Shown: piece after piece, positions 1 through 13,253 of the stretch | Position numbering within the stretch: the stretch's first letter is position 1 | How the letters are laid out: every line of letters starts with the position of its first letter | NCBI GenBank assembly: GCA_003194525.1 | Contig: NBIV01000218.1 | Span: 62,001 to 126,000, forward strand | Direction: 5' to 3' | Origin: Gracilariopsis chorda | Lineage: Eukaryota; Rhodophyta; Florideophyceae; Gracilariales; Gracilariaceae | Length of the DNA stretch: 64,000 nucleotides | Notes under the pieces: model-generated | Databases searched by the model: none | What the model was told of the DNA's origin: nothing | The model's input: the letters and a program-made list of their open reading frames with translations, nothing else | Made by a program: the position numbers and the translations under genes

Positions 1-261
1 AAGTGCATGATTATTAATCAGGATAAGGAGAAGGGTCGTATCTCACTGAGTACTAAGACCCTGGAACCTGAACCAGGAGACATGCTTCGTGATGCCGCCA
101 TGGTTTACGAAAGGGCTGAAGAAATGGCCGCTCGATACCACAAGCGCTTAGAAGAAGAAAGAAAAGCTGCCGCTGATGTCGCCGATGACATCGTCTCAAC
201 GCTAGATATAGGGTCGTTGGATGATATCGGTGTAGACCCTGTTCCGGCCGAAGCCGCATGA
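1..261 (+). CDS. rps1: Plastid 30S ribosomal protein S1, C-terminal end (partial)
   Basis: The frame is open from the first base of the window, so only the C-terminal 86 residues or so are present and the start lies upstream. The stretch KGRISLSTKTLEPEPGDML followed by a VYERAEEMAARYHKR helix closely resembles the tail that follows the last S1 (OB-fold) domain in plant plastid S1, which has the order GRVSLSTKKLEPTPGDMI then VFEKAEEMA. S1 binds mRNA on the small plastid ribosomal subunit. A short acidic Ala/Asp-rich tail ends at a TGA at 259-261. No intron is visible in this piece. Identification is from motif recognition; the nuclear location of a plastid S1 gene is normal for algae and plants. 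Confidence 0.8.
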   Translation, partial: KCMIINQDKEKGRISLSTKTLEPEPGDMLRDAAMVYERAEEMAARYHKRLEEERKAAADVADDIVSTLDIGSLDDIGVDPVPAEAA

Positions 262-1260
262 GAGCAATACGAGACTTTTACCACGCACACGTCATCTTTG
301 TTTTCTTCAATTCTCTCAAGCCGGAAACAGTTCACGTGTTTATTCGTTTATTCGTTAACAAAAAGGAGAGATCCTGTTCGAGTCATGTAGATATCATGCA
401 CAAAATGCTCGGCGCTTTATTCTTTTTGAAGCACGCTGATAGCAGAAAGAGTTGTCGCGAATCTGTCGATAAGCCTACCAGAGGGAGAGAAAACAGATAC
501 CAAAACCAAAATGTTAAAGAAGAACACTTGACTCGTCGTAATTCCGGCTTTTCAAAACGGTTTCCATCAGCCAACCCTAGTGTCAAGAATACTTCGTACA
601 TTCCATTGCCCGCAGTTTTGCCTTCCAAGTTTCTGAGCTGCTGAGACACGGCAAATTTCGAAGACACCGAGTAGTCACGGACTCCGAAGAGACTATACTG
701 ACACGTGACTGGCTTTCCTTATCCTAACATCTATGCAAGCACTCATGCACGCGCTCCAGAAGTCGAAGCGTTAACGTTGACCCTATGTATACGTATTACT
801 CCTTTTGCGTTTTGTCAGCCTGTCAGCAAAACAAGACTCCCCACGCCGTGAACAGTTTATCTCCGGTCGATAAGGTGTACGTAAGGAGTACGTGTTATTA
901 GAATGAACGTCTTGTTAATCCGGAGCGGTCTTCAAGAATCGACTGCTTCCAGAGGAATCCTTTTGAAACATCCAATGGGTAAAACGGTCGATCCATCGTC
1001 ATCATCACTCCATCTTTTTTGTCTGTTACTGTCATAACGTCAAGTAAAACGTTGAGTAGGGAAAGTTAGATCATCAAAGACACACCCCCGTACCATGCGA
1101 GGTGAACATCACTGGGAATAACTGGTAGCAAAGACAGTTTTTCTGCCTCATCAACTTTTTGGTACGTCACAGCAAGTTCCCCACTAGGTTTCTGGGGAAA
1201 GCTTCCAAATCGCAACTACAGCGAACTTGAGCACACTACAAGAGCGAAGACATAGCAGAG
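262..1260. other. Intergenic, no gene recognised
   Basis: About 1 kb between the RPS1 stop and the NADPH oxidase start. Only short chance-sized open frames are present, including one of 94 codons on the minus strand (383-667) with no family resemblance. A CACGTG-containing element lies near 702. The 3' UTR of RPS1 and the promoter of the oxidase must lie here, but no clear TATA or polyadenylation signal was identified. Confidence 0.5.
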
Positions 1261-4233
1261 ATGAAAAGCAAATGGGGGAGGAGATATATGTCCCTAAGCG
1301 AGTCGTTTTTGTCAAGTTACGGTTTTGTGTCTACGTTTGTCGCCTTGTACATTACGCTAAACCTTCTCTTGTTTCTGAACGGGGCAGTTAATGAATCAAA
1401 GCGCCACAACGATATACAAAAGTATACAACTTCTATTGCTCGCGGAGCCGGTGCTACACTGAATCTCAACATGGGGATCGTTATCGTTTTGGCTTCAAGG
1501 AAAGCTGTAAATTTCTTGCGAAGTACACCTCTCAGCATGGTCCTCCCGATTGATAAGGCAATGCCAGACCTTCATCGGGTTGTGGGAATCTCGATTGTAT
1601 TCGCGAGCATCGTTCACAGTATTGCACATGTGGTTACTTACACCGTTAAGAACCCGTGGAAGGGTGGGTTTGGCCAAACAACATACCTTTTTATAACTGG
1701 CGTTATTCTTCTCTTCCTCATACTTGTTGTACGAATTGCAGCAAGATCGGCGGTACAATACGCTAACTACGAGGCCTTCTTTCGGATCCACGTTGGCGGC
1801 TCCCTCTTGGTATATGGGTTCTTAATAGTTCATGGTCTCCACCATGGAGTTCTCAACTCTTGGAAGTGGGTCATTGGACCTATCGCCATCTATTTTCTCG
1901 ACATAATCTTCCGGACAGTTACTGAAAAGCGCTCCTTCCTTCTAATATCCAAGCACTCTGCCACTTTCCAAGGACCAGACATAATGAAGATTAGGCTTCC
2001 AAGGGTTTTTCATTTTGAGGCCGGTCAATATGCAGAGCTGAAAGTGCCTCAGATCAGTCGTTTACAATGGCACCCATTCACAATTGCATCCGCACCACAT
2101 GAATCCGAAATGGTGTTCTATATCAAAGCTGTCGGAGATTGGACTATAGAATTGTATCAGCTCTTCAGTGAAAGACTAAACATTGAAACGGGTCGTGATA
2201 TTGAAGTACATATTCGAGGCCCGTACGGTGCTCCAGCCCAACACGTTGGGCAGTTTGAGAGAGTTATTCTCGTCGGGGGAGGAGTTGGAGCTACACCTTT
2301 CTGTTCAGTTGTAAAAGATACACATAACTGGATGACAAACTGGACTCCAAAGGCCCAAAGGCATGAGAAAAAGGCATTTGCTCAAAGAGAGGGTCGAGGA
2401 AGAGACCCCACTTCTAACGGAGGGAGTAAGCCACAAACTGCGCCGGGTGCAAGATTCGTACCAACTCCTTCAGAGCCGTACCATCGCGCTGTGCCTCTCT
2501 ATAGCCAGGATCGGGTGGAAAACCGAAGAAGAGAGGTCACCTTGCAAAGGTCAGCTAGCAGTTCTAGCTCGCACCTCTTCACAACCAATGTATACTCGGA
2601 GCACTTTGAAACCCTTGGCATTCTTGAGAGCGCTGTTGAAGCGAATAATGCTGCCAGGAAAATGCCCGATAGTGCAGACTACGGACATGCTGCGACGGGT
2701 GAAAGAAACAAAGAGGACAACAACTCTCCAAGGTTCAAGAGGATTCGCACTTCATCCTACACAGCACGAGACTATTTGGGTACAGGGGATATTTCCAGTT
2801 CGACATCTTTGAAGACGACAGAGAATGCATCTACTCTCAGGGTCATAGACACTAGCCTCACCCAGGATTCACGTGACTCAGAACTGGAGATTGTTGCACA
2901 TGACGGTGATGCCAGAGATCAGCCTGATAATGAATCTGAGAGTGCAGGATCTTCGCATCTTCCCTCTAAAACCTCACAGATGATGGTGAGAGACGATGGT
3001 ATGGGTTCTTACCATGAAAATTCTATGGGAACGTTTCACCGAAGCCTCGACTACATGGCTGCTCTGCATTCCGTCTACGACGAACCGGCTGTTGAAAGTG
3101 CAGTTTTCCACGAGAGTCTGGACCTCATGGTGGCAATGAATTTCGGTTCCGTTTCTCTTGTTCGGAATATGCAGAAGCGCAAGGCGCAACTCGAAATGCG
3201 ACGGTCGATAGACAGACAGCTCCCAACAACCGTCAATTCCGAAGACCTTTCCTTGTTTCATAGTAACCGCGTAATGTTTTTGCTGTTCATGAAGAGTGTG
3301 ACAATGAACATGATTCTCCTTTGGCTTTTGATTCTCAGGTTTGTTATTGCAGGGGTCGCTTCCATTTTCGGCGAGTTTGATTTGGTCCACGACGGAGTAA
3401 CACTCTTCAATAATCAAGCTTTGAATGCTGTCGATTTGGTTTTCTCGAGTATAATTGCACTGCTGATAGGAATCCCAGCTGTTCTGGAAACAATGGAAGT
3501 TGGGTTAAGATCAGTCCAGAGTTTCGACCTTTTCGTTGTTATGCCCTCTGTTGTGCTTGACGTCATTGTTGGGAGCCTCTCCATTGCAAAAGCCGGCGAA
3601 GGCATTCCTCGCTTCACGTTGTTCCGTGTGTTTCTGGGCTGGCCTGTGATATCTCTTTTGGTCTTAATCCGCCTGTTCCGCGTAATCGGAGAAAGAGTCG
3701 CACAGGCACAAAATTTGGCAACAAACCACACCACAACTAAAGCTGTAGATTTCTACTGGACTGCCCCTACTCCTGAAGACGATCGCTGGCTGGTCAAGGA
3801 GCTCGCACCCTACGCAAACCTTAAAGCGGTGCAGTTGCATAGACACCTGACGCGCTGTCAACGACGTGATGGGAAGCCAGGCAGCACTAGAATCAAGAAC
3901 GCGAGGTATATGTACACAAATTACGGAAGGCCAGATTGGGAAGAAATAATGAATGAAATGACGGAACATTGCCCAAACAACACGACTGTCGGGGTTTTCT
4001 TTTGCGGACCAAGAAAGATGGGTGAACAAGTACAAAAGGCATGTATGTCGGCAATGCGAAACAGCATTGTGCGTGGGTTGCATGCCGGAGTGCAGCAGAT
4101 GAGGACATTGGAAGAAGTATTTGGGGACGCCATGCCTGCTAATGAATACACGGGAGAGTCGCCAAGACCAGGAGGTTCAAAAACAGGGGGTTGCAATGTG
4201 AAGATTGTCTTTAAGAGAGAGACGTTCTCATGA
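1261..4233 (+). CDS. NADPH oxidase (respiratory burst oxidase), red-algal topology
   Basis: A 990-residue NOX/RBOH-type flavocytochrome that would transfer electrons from NADPH through FAD and two haems to oxygen, making superoxide outside the cell. The N-terminal third has about six hydrophobic segments with haem-ligand-type histidines (HRVVGISIVFASIVHS and RIHVGGSLLVYGFLIVHGLHHG). The FAD motif HPFT is at residues 271-274 and the first NADPH loop GGGVGATPF at 338-346. A 480-residue insertion follows: a Ser-rich polar part, then four more hydrophobic helices (about 672-815). Only then come the remaining NADPH-binding elements (VDFYWTAP at about 830, a CGP motif at about 915). This split NADPH domain is the reported hallmark of red algal oxidases. 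No EF-hands are seen, unlike plant RBOH. The start ATG is the first in frame. Single exon. Confidence 0.9.
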   Translation: MKSKWGRRYMSLSESFLSSYGFVSTFVALYITLNLLLFLNGAVNESKRHNDIQKYTTSIARGAGATLNLNMGIVIVLASRKAVNFLRSTPLSMVLPIDKAMPDLHRVVGISIVFASIVHSIAHVVTYTVKNPWKGGFGQTTYLFITGVILLFLILVVRIAARSAVQYANYEAFFRIHVGGSLLVYGFLIVHGLHHGVLNSWKWVIGPIAIYFLDIIFRTVTEKRSFLLISKHSATFQGPDIMKIRLPRVFHFEAGQYAELKVPQISRLQWHPFTIASAPHESEMVFYIKAVGDWTIELYQLFSERLNIETGRDIEVHIRGPYGAPAQHVGQFERVILVGGGVGATPFCSVVKDTHNWMTNWTPKAQRHEKKAFAQREGRGRDPTSNGGSKPQTAPGARFVPTPSEPYHRAVPLYSQDRVENRRREVTLQRSASSSSSHLFTTNVYSEHFETLGILESAVEANNAARKMPDSADYGHAATGERNKEDNNSPRFKRIRTSSYTARDYLGTGDISSSTSLKTTENASTLRVIDTSLTQDSRDSELEIVAHDGDARDQPDNESESAGSSHLPSKTSQMMVRDDGMGSYHENSMGTFHRSLDYMAALHSVYDEPAVESAVFHESLDLMVAMNFGSVSLVRNMQKRKAQLEMRRSIDRQLPTTVNSEDLSLFHSNRVMFLLFMKSVTMNMILLWLLILRFVIAGVASIFGEFDLVHDGVTLFNNQALNAVDLVFSSIIALLIGIPAVLETMEVGLRSVQSFDLFVVMPSVVLDVIVGSLSIAKAGEGIPRFTLFRVFLGWPVISLLVLIRLFRVIGERVAQAQNLATNHTTTKAVDFYWTAPTPEDDRWLVKELAPYANLKAVQLHRHLTRCQRRDGKPGSTRIKNARYMYTNYGRPDWEEIMNEMTEHCPNNTTVGVFFCGPRKMGEQVQKACMSAMRNSIVRGLHAGVQQMRTLEEVFGDAMPANEYTGESPRPGGSKTGGCNVKIVFKRETFS

Positions 4234-4336
4234 GGCATAGAGGTAATCGATGGTATTAAAAACAACGTACAATATGGATATGTGTAGAAGATGCTCTACG
4301 TGGATTGCGAACAGGTTCCATGCCGTTCTGCCCATG

Positions 4337-5284
4337 TCACGAACCTTCAATGCTCCTTCGATAGGCGTCGGCCCTTTTTGAAGCAATTATAGACCACAAG
4401 CCCGGCATCCAGGTAGCTAGTCGCGTAGCCATAAGTTCCTTCGGCTTCGCAATCCAGGCCTCTGACTGTCCTGCTGACACAGCGGCAAGCATTCGATCCG
4501 CAACTCGACCAGGATCCAAGCCTGCCTCAATATTTGGATCAGATCTTCCAAAAGTCTTCCCATCGGCCGCCATGGCATTATGAGCAATGGGAGTACGCAC
4601 GCTACCGGGATAAATATTGACAACTCGAACATTGCGTTCTTCCAGGTCAAGGCAACGGAAGTATGACGCGAGTGCGGACTTTGAAGCGCAGTACGGGCTA
4701 CGAAGAGGGGTTTGCACAGCTGCGGCGATGGATACGGTATTGACAATAGTTCCACCCGCGCCTGGCGTTTCACGCAGTGCACGGAGACACGCTCTCGTTA
4801 AAGCAACGGCGGAAAAGAAGTTGATTTGGAACATTCTTTGAACGCCTTCCATTTCTAGATCACTGGCGCTCACTCTTGAAGACACACCGGCATTGTTAAA
4901 AACATAGTCTAGGCGCCCGAAAATGGCCGAAACGTTGCTTGCAACTTCTTCGATGTAAGATGCTTTGTTCGTCAAATCAAGTGGTAATACATAAACGTTG
5001 TCTCTGGGGCACGGCAGTTGGTCGGCAAGGTCATTGAGTTTTTCTTCGCGCCGTGAGGTAAGAATGAGTAGGGCGCCATGTTTGGCCAGGTGAACGGCCA
5101 GTGCTGCGCCGATTCCGCTGCTGGCGCCGGTAATCCAGACGACTTTTCCTTGAAACGAGCGTGTGTTTATGCGTGCTGAGAGCGTTTTGAGGTCGCAGTC
5201 ACCCCTGATGAAACGGAAGAAGCGACGTGCGAGACAGGCACCAACCACGACACACGCTACGCCAATGACTCCGCCGAAAATCAT
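4337..5284 (-). CDS. Short-chain dehydrogenase/reductase, DHRS7-like, membrane-anchored
   Basis: A 315-residue classical SDR. It has a hydrophobic N-terminal segment (residues 2-19) followed by Arg residues, consistent with a single membrane anchor. The Rossmann cofactor motif TGASSGIG is at 52-59, the NNAG motif at 130-133, the catalytic Ser near 185 in VSIAAA, and the catalytic YxxxK at Tyr198/Lys202 in SPYCASKSA. The arginines after the first strand (TSRREE) suggest NADP(H). The layout of anchor plus catalytic domain and the sequence around PYCASKSAL resemble the DHRS7 group (retinoid, steroid or lipid carbonyl substrates), but the substrate cannot be told. It is convergent with the NADPH oxidase, with about 100 bp between stops. 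Intronless; starts at the first ATG. Confidence 0.85.
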   Translation of the reverse strand: MIFGGVIGVACVVVGACLARRFFRFIRGDCDLKTLSARINTRSFQGKVVWITGASSGIGAALAVHLAKHGALLILTSRREEKLNDLADQLPCPRDNVYVLPLDLTNKASYIEEVASNVSAIFGRLDYVFNNAGVSSRVSASDLEMEGVQRMFQINFFSAVALTRACLRALRETPGAGGTIVNTVSIAAAVQTPLRSPYCASKSALASYFRCLDLEERNVRVVNIYPGSVRTPIAHNAMAADGKTFGRSDPNIEAGLDPGRVADRMLAAVSAGQSEAWIAKPKELMATRLATWMPGLWSIIASKRADAYRRSIEGS

Positions 5285-7730
5285 GCTCGTACGCTCGTTT
5301 GCAGATCAACGTGAAGGACAGCGTCGCCAGTTCTCGAAACAGGGGCAGATGTCGCTGAAAGGCGTGGTGAAAAGTGAGAGAGCGTGTACGTTTACCGTTT
5401 GAGAATATACGGAGGAGGATGTGGCAACGTGAAAGGCAGAGAGACTGGCACAAAACGGGATCCCAAGCGCGGACGGAGAGACGGTGACTGCGCGTGGGTT
5501 AAGTGTTCCTCAAAAGATTATTTGTGCCCCACAGGTATCCGCATGGCCGGGCTGTAGACAAAAACTGTACCAAGGGCACATACGTGTACCAAACGTAGTT
5601 GTGCGAGGGTTCCGTGGCGCCCAGAGCTGCGCTGTAAGAGCATCCCTCGACTCGAAACGGGAATGTTTGTCACAACGGCAAATTAGGTTCGTTAGGTGAC
5701 ACGCTTACGCAAAATCTGCAGCACTTGATTGGCCTGTTGGAACACCCGCTGCCGCTTGTCCAGTCACCAGATGCACCACGTCGCCTACTAGAACAGAGCA
5801 GAGCGGAGCCGTTCTGAACGAGCATGATTCTGTAAGTCCTCTTCGTAGCGTTGCGATCCATGTGAATCAGCAACGTGCCGACCTTCCTCAGCCACGAATC
5901 CCTATTGCACAACATGGCAGACGAAGCACACTCGTACCAACCGCACCGATATGATGGTGATGTTCACCGCTAGCGTATCCACATTTACATTTCCTTCACT
6001 TTTTGCTTCCCGTGATCACTTTGGCCCACCCCAGTAGTAGGCAAAGTCGAGAAGGCTGTTGTCAGGCAGTCAATCGTTGTCACGTGCCTCAGTGCATATA
6101 TTATGAAGCCAAGGGCAACGTTAACTCTCAGATACAAAAAATTCGAAAGAATACACACACACACAAACACACGGCTATCTCCACTTGTGGGTGGGATACA
6201 TTGCTACTCATGTGTTTTGCTTTCAACTTGAAATCACTGCGTGCGGTCTGGACAAGAACTGACGATCAGCAGTTTTTTTCTAGCTGCGTTGCGCGCTCAA
6301 GTACACAAATATGCAATAGAATGCTGTGCAACTCTGGCATCCACGCTTTCTCTTTCTGCACTGCAAGTCGGCGCCAAGCACAGGCTTAAGGGATAACCTT
6401 CTAACCCTTATCCTTACAAACCTTGAACTCATGTAAAAGGCCATCTTTACATGATCGACGGCAACGATAGTGTCGCTCAGACTGGCCTACGCCATTCACG
6501 CCTTGTTCGAGATAAGTTGTTTGCAACAGATCCTGGCCTCAAACGTTTGATGGCTACTGGCGATGATCACTAAGCGGCCGGTATGACGATTGCCATGACG
6601 ACCGCGACGACGAGCCCTATGAGGTAATTTAACCGAGAGATGCGAAGTTGGTGGTCATCTAACATCACTCATACTGTGAACGCCTACGCTTCATCAACCC
6701 TCTTCCCATTTTTTAAAACCATGATATGCTGATTGAATGACAACATTACGTTCTCCACGCTTCCTACAAACGTATGTGCGCCTACTCTCGAGTGCAGCGA
6801 GCTTCATGGTGCGTGGATCATGCTGCGTTTCAGATGACCAGCCTTCCCCCAGTACGCTGTTCACACGCTCACGAATGTGCTGCGCTGCGGCCTCGTTTAA
6901 CCCAAAGTGGAAAGGCCACTTACGCTCTTTTATCCATCGCATACAATCACAGCAACAACACTCGCCACCTGATTTTCCTCATACAAATATAAAGCCATGA
7001 TCTTGAAGCCAGAAACGCTGGGCCGTTGCAATCGAAGCCGCTTCGCTCATATCCCACGCTTCCTTTGGGGCCACTATGGGAGGGAAATACTCAACTGCGG
7101 CCTTTAGAGCGTGCCACAAATCGCCAGCCGGATGCGCATGAGAGCAACACAAAACCTGTTCCGTTTCCTCACCTTTCAACGCATTCTTGTGAAAAGGAGG
7201 AGGTGCTCATCTTCCACGTCATTTCCGGAATGGCAATCCGCTTCCGCCTTTGAAATTCAAAAAGAAGTCTTCTGCCGTTTCGATCGCCAACGTGGAGCGT
7301 GCGTCCGCTGATGACGGAGTCGGGAACACGGCATTGAGTCAGGACAATCCCTGAATCCTGACAAGACGTGTGATGTGCAAGTGCGCGAGAAGGGTGCTAC
7401 CGAAGTGGAAGGCCCAGCTAGTAACCTACAACGGACTCCAGTGCCCCTGCATGTTTGGGGTTTATACACCCCTTCTGGAATATACTGATCACAGCAATAA
7501 CCTTACAGAACGAGTAGATGGGTGGTGGGGCCAACCACGTCACAGGGCATGGTAATTGATGATGTACCTTGGTACATCCTCAGCACTCTCAATTTTCCTT
7601 CCAGCATCTTCTCTTCCACAGCCGCTACCCAACGGGACCGCGTTCATCGGCATGGATATGATCACTCTCAGAGCCAGAACAAATTCCTGCTCTCCTTCAG
7701 TGTCATCTCAGTCCTCGTCTAACCTTCATA
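5285..7730. other. Long intergenic stretch, no gene recognised
   Basis: About 2.4 kb between the divergent SDR and WLM-protease genes. Open frames of 60 to 128 codons occur on both strands but none resembles a family. A short CA repeat is at 6151-6172. On the minus strand two adjacent frames of 66 and 82 codons (7179-6694) lie in the same phase separated by one TGA, which I treat as chance. Promoters for both flanking genes should be at the ends. Confidence 0.45.
7561..7578. repeat. Short inverted repeat upstream of the WLM-protease gene
   Basis: GATGTACCTTGGTACATC: two perfect 8-base arms around a TT centre, about 150 bp before the ATG at 7731. It could be a dimeric transcription-factor site. 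Its core resembles the TACCAAGGGTA motif found elsewhere in the window. Confidence 0.4.
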
Positions 7731-8618
7731 ATGGCCCCTCACTCGCGTATGGTTACGCTCGACAGCGACATCTTCAAGTGCTGTCAGAAGCTGAAGACTT
7801 TGGAATGGCATAATGATGCTCAAGCCAAATCCTTGTTGCAGCGCGCTGCAGACCAAGTCAAGCCGATAATGGCACGTCGGAAATGGGCCGTACCGCTGTT
7901 AAACGAATTTTACCCGCAAATGCCAAACCTGCTCGGCCTTAACCATAATCATGGCCAACGAATAGATATTCGACTTCGTTCACCATCCGACCCACGCTCA
8001 TTTCTGCCCTACAACTCCATCCTTGGAACCCTTCTTCATGAGCTCGCACACATAGAGGTCGGTCCGCACAACGCCGCTTTTTACAAGCTGCTTGATGGGC
8101 TCAAACGCGAATGCGAACAGCTGATGGATGCAGGCAATGACGGTCGTCGCGGTGCTTCGTTCGCCGGTGCAGGCCAGAGACTGGGAGATTGGTCGAATAT
8201 CAACGTTCCACGTCATCTTGCACGGGAGAAAGCGCTTTTGGCCGCAGAAAAGCGATATAAGATCTCTTCCATTATGTCAAGGGGTGGCGGAAGACTTGGT
8301 GGTAGCACCGAAGTATTCCGCGTTTGTGACCCCCGAGAAATGGCACTAGCGGCTGCTGAAAGGAGAAGAATGGATGATATCTGGTGTGCGACTGGGCGGG
8401 CGAACAATCCACAAACTGGACAACAGCAGGATGACTCCAGGACAGACGTGATTGTAATCAGCGATGATGAAGAACATGACACCACTGTTGTTGACGTCGA
8501 CAGCGTTCCGGATAGCGGTAGCAGCTCTACAGGGGCATCACCACGGAGTACGCCAAACGTCCCCACCAGGCAAAGTCCAGCAGCAATGGCTGCGCTTCGG
8601 AGAGCTGGACAGCGATAG
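7731..8618 (+). CDS. Wss1-like WLM-domain metalloprotease with SUMO-interaction motif
   Basis: A 295-residue protein. The zinc-protease motif HELAH is at residues 103-107, followed by IEVGPHNAAFYKLLDGL, the third His lying in GPH. That arrangement is characteristic of the WLM (Wss1p-like) family, related to SPRTN, which cleaves proteins crosslinked to DNA. The C-terminal third is polar; at 239-248 it contains DVIVISDDEE, a hydrophobic run followed by acidic residues typical of SUMO-interaction motifs, and a weaker second one (TTVVDVDSVPD) follows. Wss1 acts on SUMOylated DNA-protein crosslinks, so the combination is coherent. The start is the first ATG after an upstream stop; the N-terminal part before HELAH (KKLKTLEWHN-like) fits the family. 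Single exon. Predicted nuclear. Confidence 0.88.
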   Translation: MAPHSRMVTLDSDIFKCCQKLKTLEWHNDAQAKSLLQRAADQVKPIMARRKWAVPLLNEFYPQMPNLLGLNHNHGQRIDIRLRSPSDPRSFLPYNSILGTLLHELAHIEVGPHNAAFYKLLDGLKRECEQLMDAGNDGRRGASFAGAGQRLGDWSNINVPRHLAREKALLAAEKRYKISSIMSRGGGRLGGSTEVFRVCDPREMALAAAERRRMDDIWCATGRANNPQTGQQQDDSRTDVIVISDDEEHDTTVVDVDSVPDSGSSSTGASPRSTPNVPTRQSPAAMAALRRAGQR

Positions 8619-8836
8619 TACTAATCGACAGCAAACTTTTATGTTTTTACCAACAGGCGCTGAGCTGTTGTTGTTGCTAGGAGGTGCACATCAGGTTTTT
8701 CTGATGGCACTAAGTAGCGAAGCAGTAGTAAGTGAAGAGCTTCGTTCAAGGAGTAATCATGCCTAGTTAATGTGCGAAAGGGAAGCTGTCCGCTTTCGGT
8801 GGCCTTTGTCTGGAATGCATCAAGTTATTGTCCATG

Positions 8837-10507
8837 TCAGATTTCCTTTCGTTCCACGTCTATCTTGATGTTCATCTGTGCAGTGCAATCGCGTCTGTGC
8901 CTGAGACGCCAACTTTTCGTCTCCGACCCGTCCAAGAGCGTTGCCGTCTCGTTAAGTGGCAGCATTTGACGATAGTCCTCAGTAAATCCGTCGATAGTTT
9001 CGTACATAGTCCCGCTTGTTCTCTTTCTCAGCGGGTGAAGGCAATCACAATGGCAGTTAGTATCGACAATCCATGCCACATACTTCATTTTCCTGTAACG
9101 GTAGAAGAAGTTAATTTCCTCAGTGAAACACGTTAGGATGATTTCACGGCTGCGATCGTAAGCGTTTCGTGGCTGCACGTTGAACGTCACACCGAAGGCA
9201 GAAACAGTAGCTAGTTCGGTGAGAGGTTCCGCTCCGATAGTAGCCCAACGAAAAGTAAGAGGCACATGAGCTTCGCAGCTCAATATGACAGGATTTGAGA
9301 TGAAACAAGATGAAGCTACAAGCATTAGCGCCCGTTTTGACCAACTGTCAACAGTTGTCACGTAATCTAACACAGCATTCCTCTGTTCGCCGGAAAGTTT
9401 CTCAAATATGCTTCGTAGCATATGTGAGATACTTTCCGCTCTTTCCCGCCGCGGTTCGATGTATCGTGCGACTATGTCCACAAGTTGTGGTAGGTTTGCT
9501 TCTTTGTCATCCCTAAGGAAACTGACGAGGCAATCTGCCAAGCCGTTCCGACATATGATGTGCCAAAACTGTTCCACACTGTCCACCGGCGCCAGATGGC
9601 GGGGATACAGGGTTTCCTGTCTCACGTCATGACGTGCCACAGCTCGTGGAGGTTGCAGGGGGCATGTGCTGATAGTGGTTGGACGGGGAATTAATTTGTT
9701 GTGATAGCCAAGATTTTGATTGAGAGTGTGAAAATTGTTCCCGATGTTGCTTACCAAGAAGTGCTTCATAAACGGCGGCACCTGAATGTGCTGGAAGAAG
9801 GTCAAGACACTCAAAACTTGAGTGGATGTCAAAGTTGGGTTGGAGTGAACTAAACAGCGGAGCACGTCCTCGCAAAGGGCAAGGCGGTTGGAAGCGTAGG
9901 AGGCAAAAGCCAGGTCAACCAATTGTGTAAGACTCATTCTGTTGATTACGTGACGTACATTTTGGAAGTAATAGTGAGCAAAGGAGGTTCGCTCCTTGGG
10001 GAGCCACAGCAGTTGGGTACTGACTGCAAATTGAGAGGGAGTGAATAATCGATCTTGTGCAATGATGTAGCGCAAGACGGCGACGTAAAAGTCAACGCAC
10101 TTCCATTTCTTGCAGGACAGGGCGGCACGAACACAATCCGATATGGAGAGGTTGCTGAGGTTGATGGTGTGAGCGTTGATGTAGTCGATGACACAGTTGA
10201 AGGCGGTGCAGTGATCGTCGATTGGAACGACGACAAGCGGGTCGGATGTGTTGATGACGTAGGGCTTGACGTGTTTCAGTAGGGGTCCGGCGTGCATCAC
10301 GACGCGTGAGTACGGGACGAAGTATTCCTTAACCGGTGGAGAGGATTTGTAGGAACAAACGAAGATGATGGTGCGTTCATAGCGCTTGAGTTGGGCGACG
10401 GCATGACGAAGATGTAGAAGATGGTTTGGGGTGGGGCGTAGTAGAAAAGCGGTGCGTTGGTTCTCGATGAGCCATTCGGAACTTATTGCTATGGAAGCGG
10501 ACTGCAT
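8837..10507 (-). CDS. Predicted BTB-like domain protein, function unknown
   Basis: A 556-residue intronless protein starting at the first ATG of the frame. Residues from about 45 to 150 (IIFVCSYKSSPPVKEYFVPYSRVVMH, then IDDHCTAFNCVIDYINAH) have the strand-helix spacing of a BTB/POZ fold, in which a charged strand is followed by an externally fixed loop and a helical region. A BACK-like helical segment with several Leu-rich helices follows. The C-terminal 150 residues are mixed strand and look like a MATH- or TRAF-like beta domain, but I cannot confirm this. BTB proteins of this kind are often CUL3 adaptors; that is inference only. The gene is divergent from plastid Cpn60 over a CpG-rich region. 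Confidence 0.45.
   Translation of the reverse strand: MQSASIAISSEWLIENQRTAFLLRPTPNHLLHLRHAVAQLKRYERTIIFVCSYKSSPPVKEYFVPYSRVVMHAGPLLKHVKPYVINTSDPLVVVPIDDHCTAFNCVIDYINAHTINLSNLSISDCVRAALSCKKWKCVDFYVAVLRYIIAQDRLFTPSQFAVSTQLLWLPKERTSFAHYYFQNVRHVINRMSLTQLVDLAFASYASNRLALCEDVLRCLVHSNPTLTSTQVLSVLTFFQHIQVPPFMKHFLVSNIGNNFHTLNQNLGYHNKLIPRPTTISTCPLQPPRAVARHDVRQETLYPRHLAPVDSVEQFWHIICRNGLADCLVSFLRDDKEANLPQLVDIVARYIEPRRERAESISHMLRSIFEKLSGEQRNAVLDYVTTVDSWSKRALMLVASSCFISNPVILSCEAHVPLTFRWATIGAEPLTELATVSAFGVTFNVQPRNAYDRSREIILTCFTEEINFFYRYRKMKYVAWIVDTNCHCDCLHPLRKRTSGTMYETIDGFTEDYRQMLPLNETATLLDGSETKSWRLRHRRDCTAQMNIKIDVERKEI

Positions 10508-13253
<2,746 letters not shown>

Noticed and set aside
383-667. 94-codon minus-strand frame between RPS1 and the NADPH oxidase
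   Set aside because: No ATG at its start, no family similarity, and a length common by chance here.
6694-7179. Possible TGA-recoded (selenoprotein-like) minus-strand gene made of two in-phase frames separated by one TGA
   Set aside because: No family resemblance, no ATG at a sensible place, more stops just upstream, and the length is within what chance gives in 2.4 kb over six frames.
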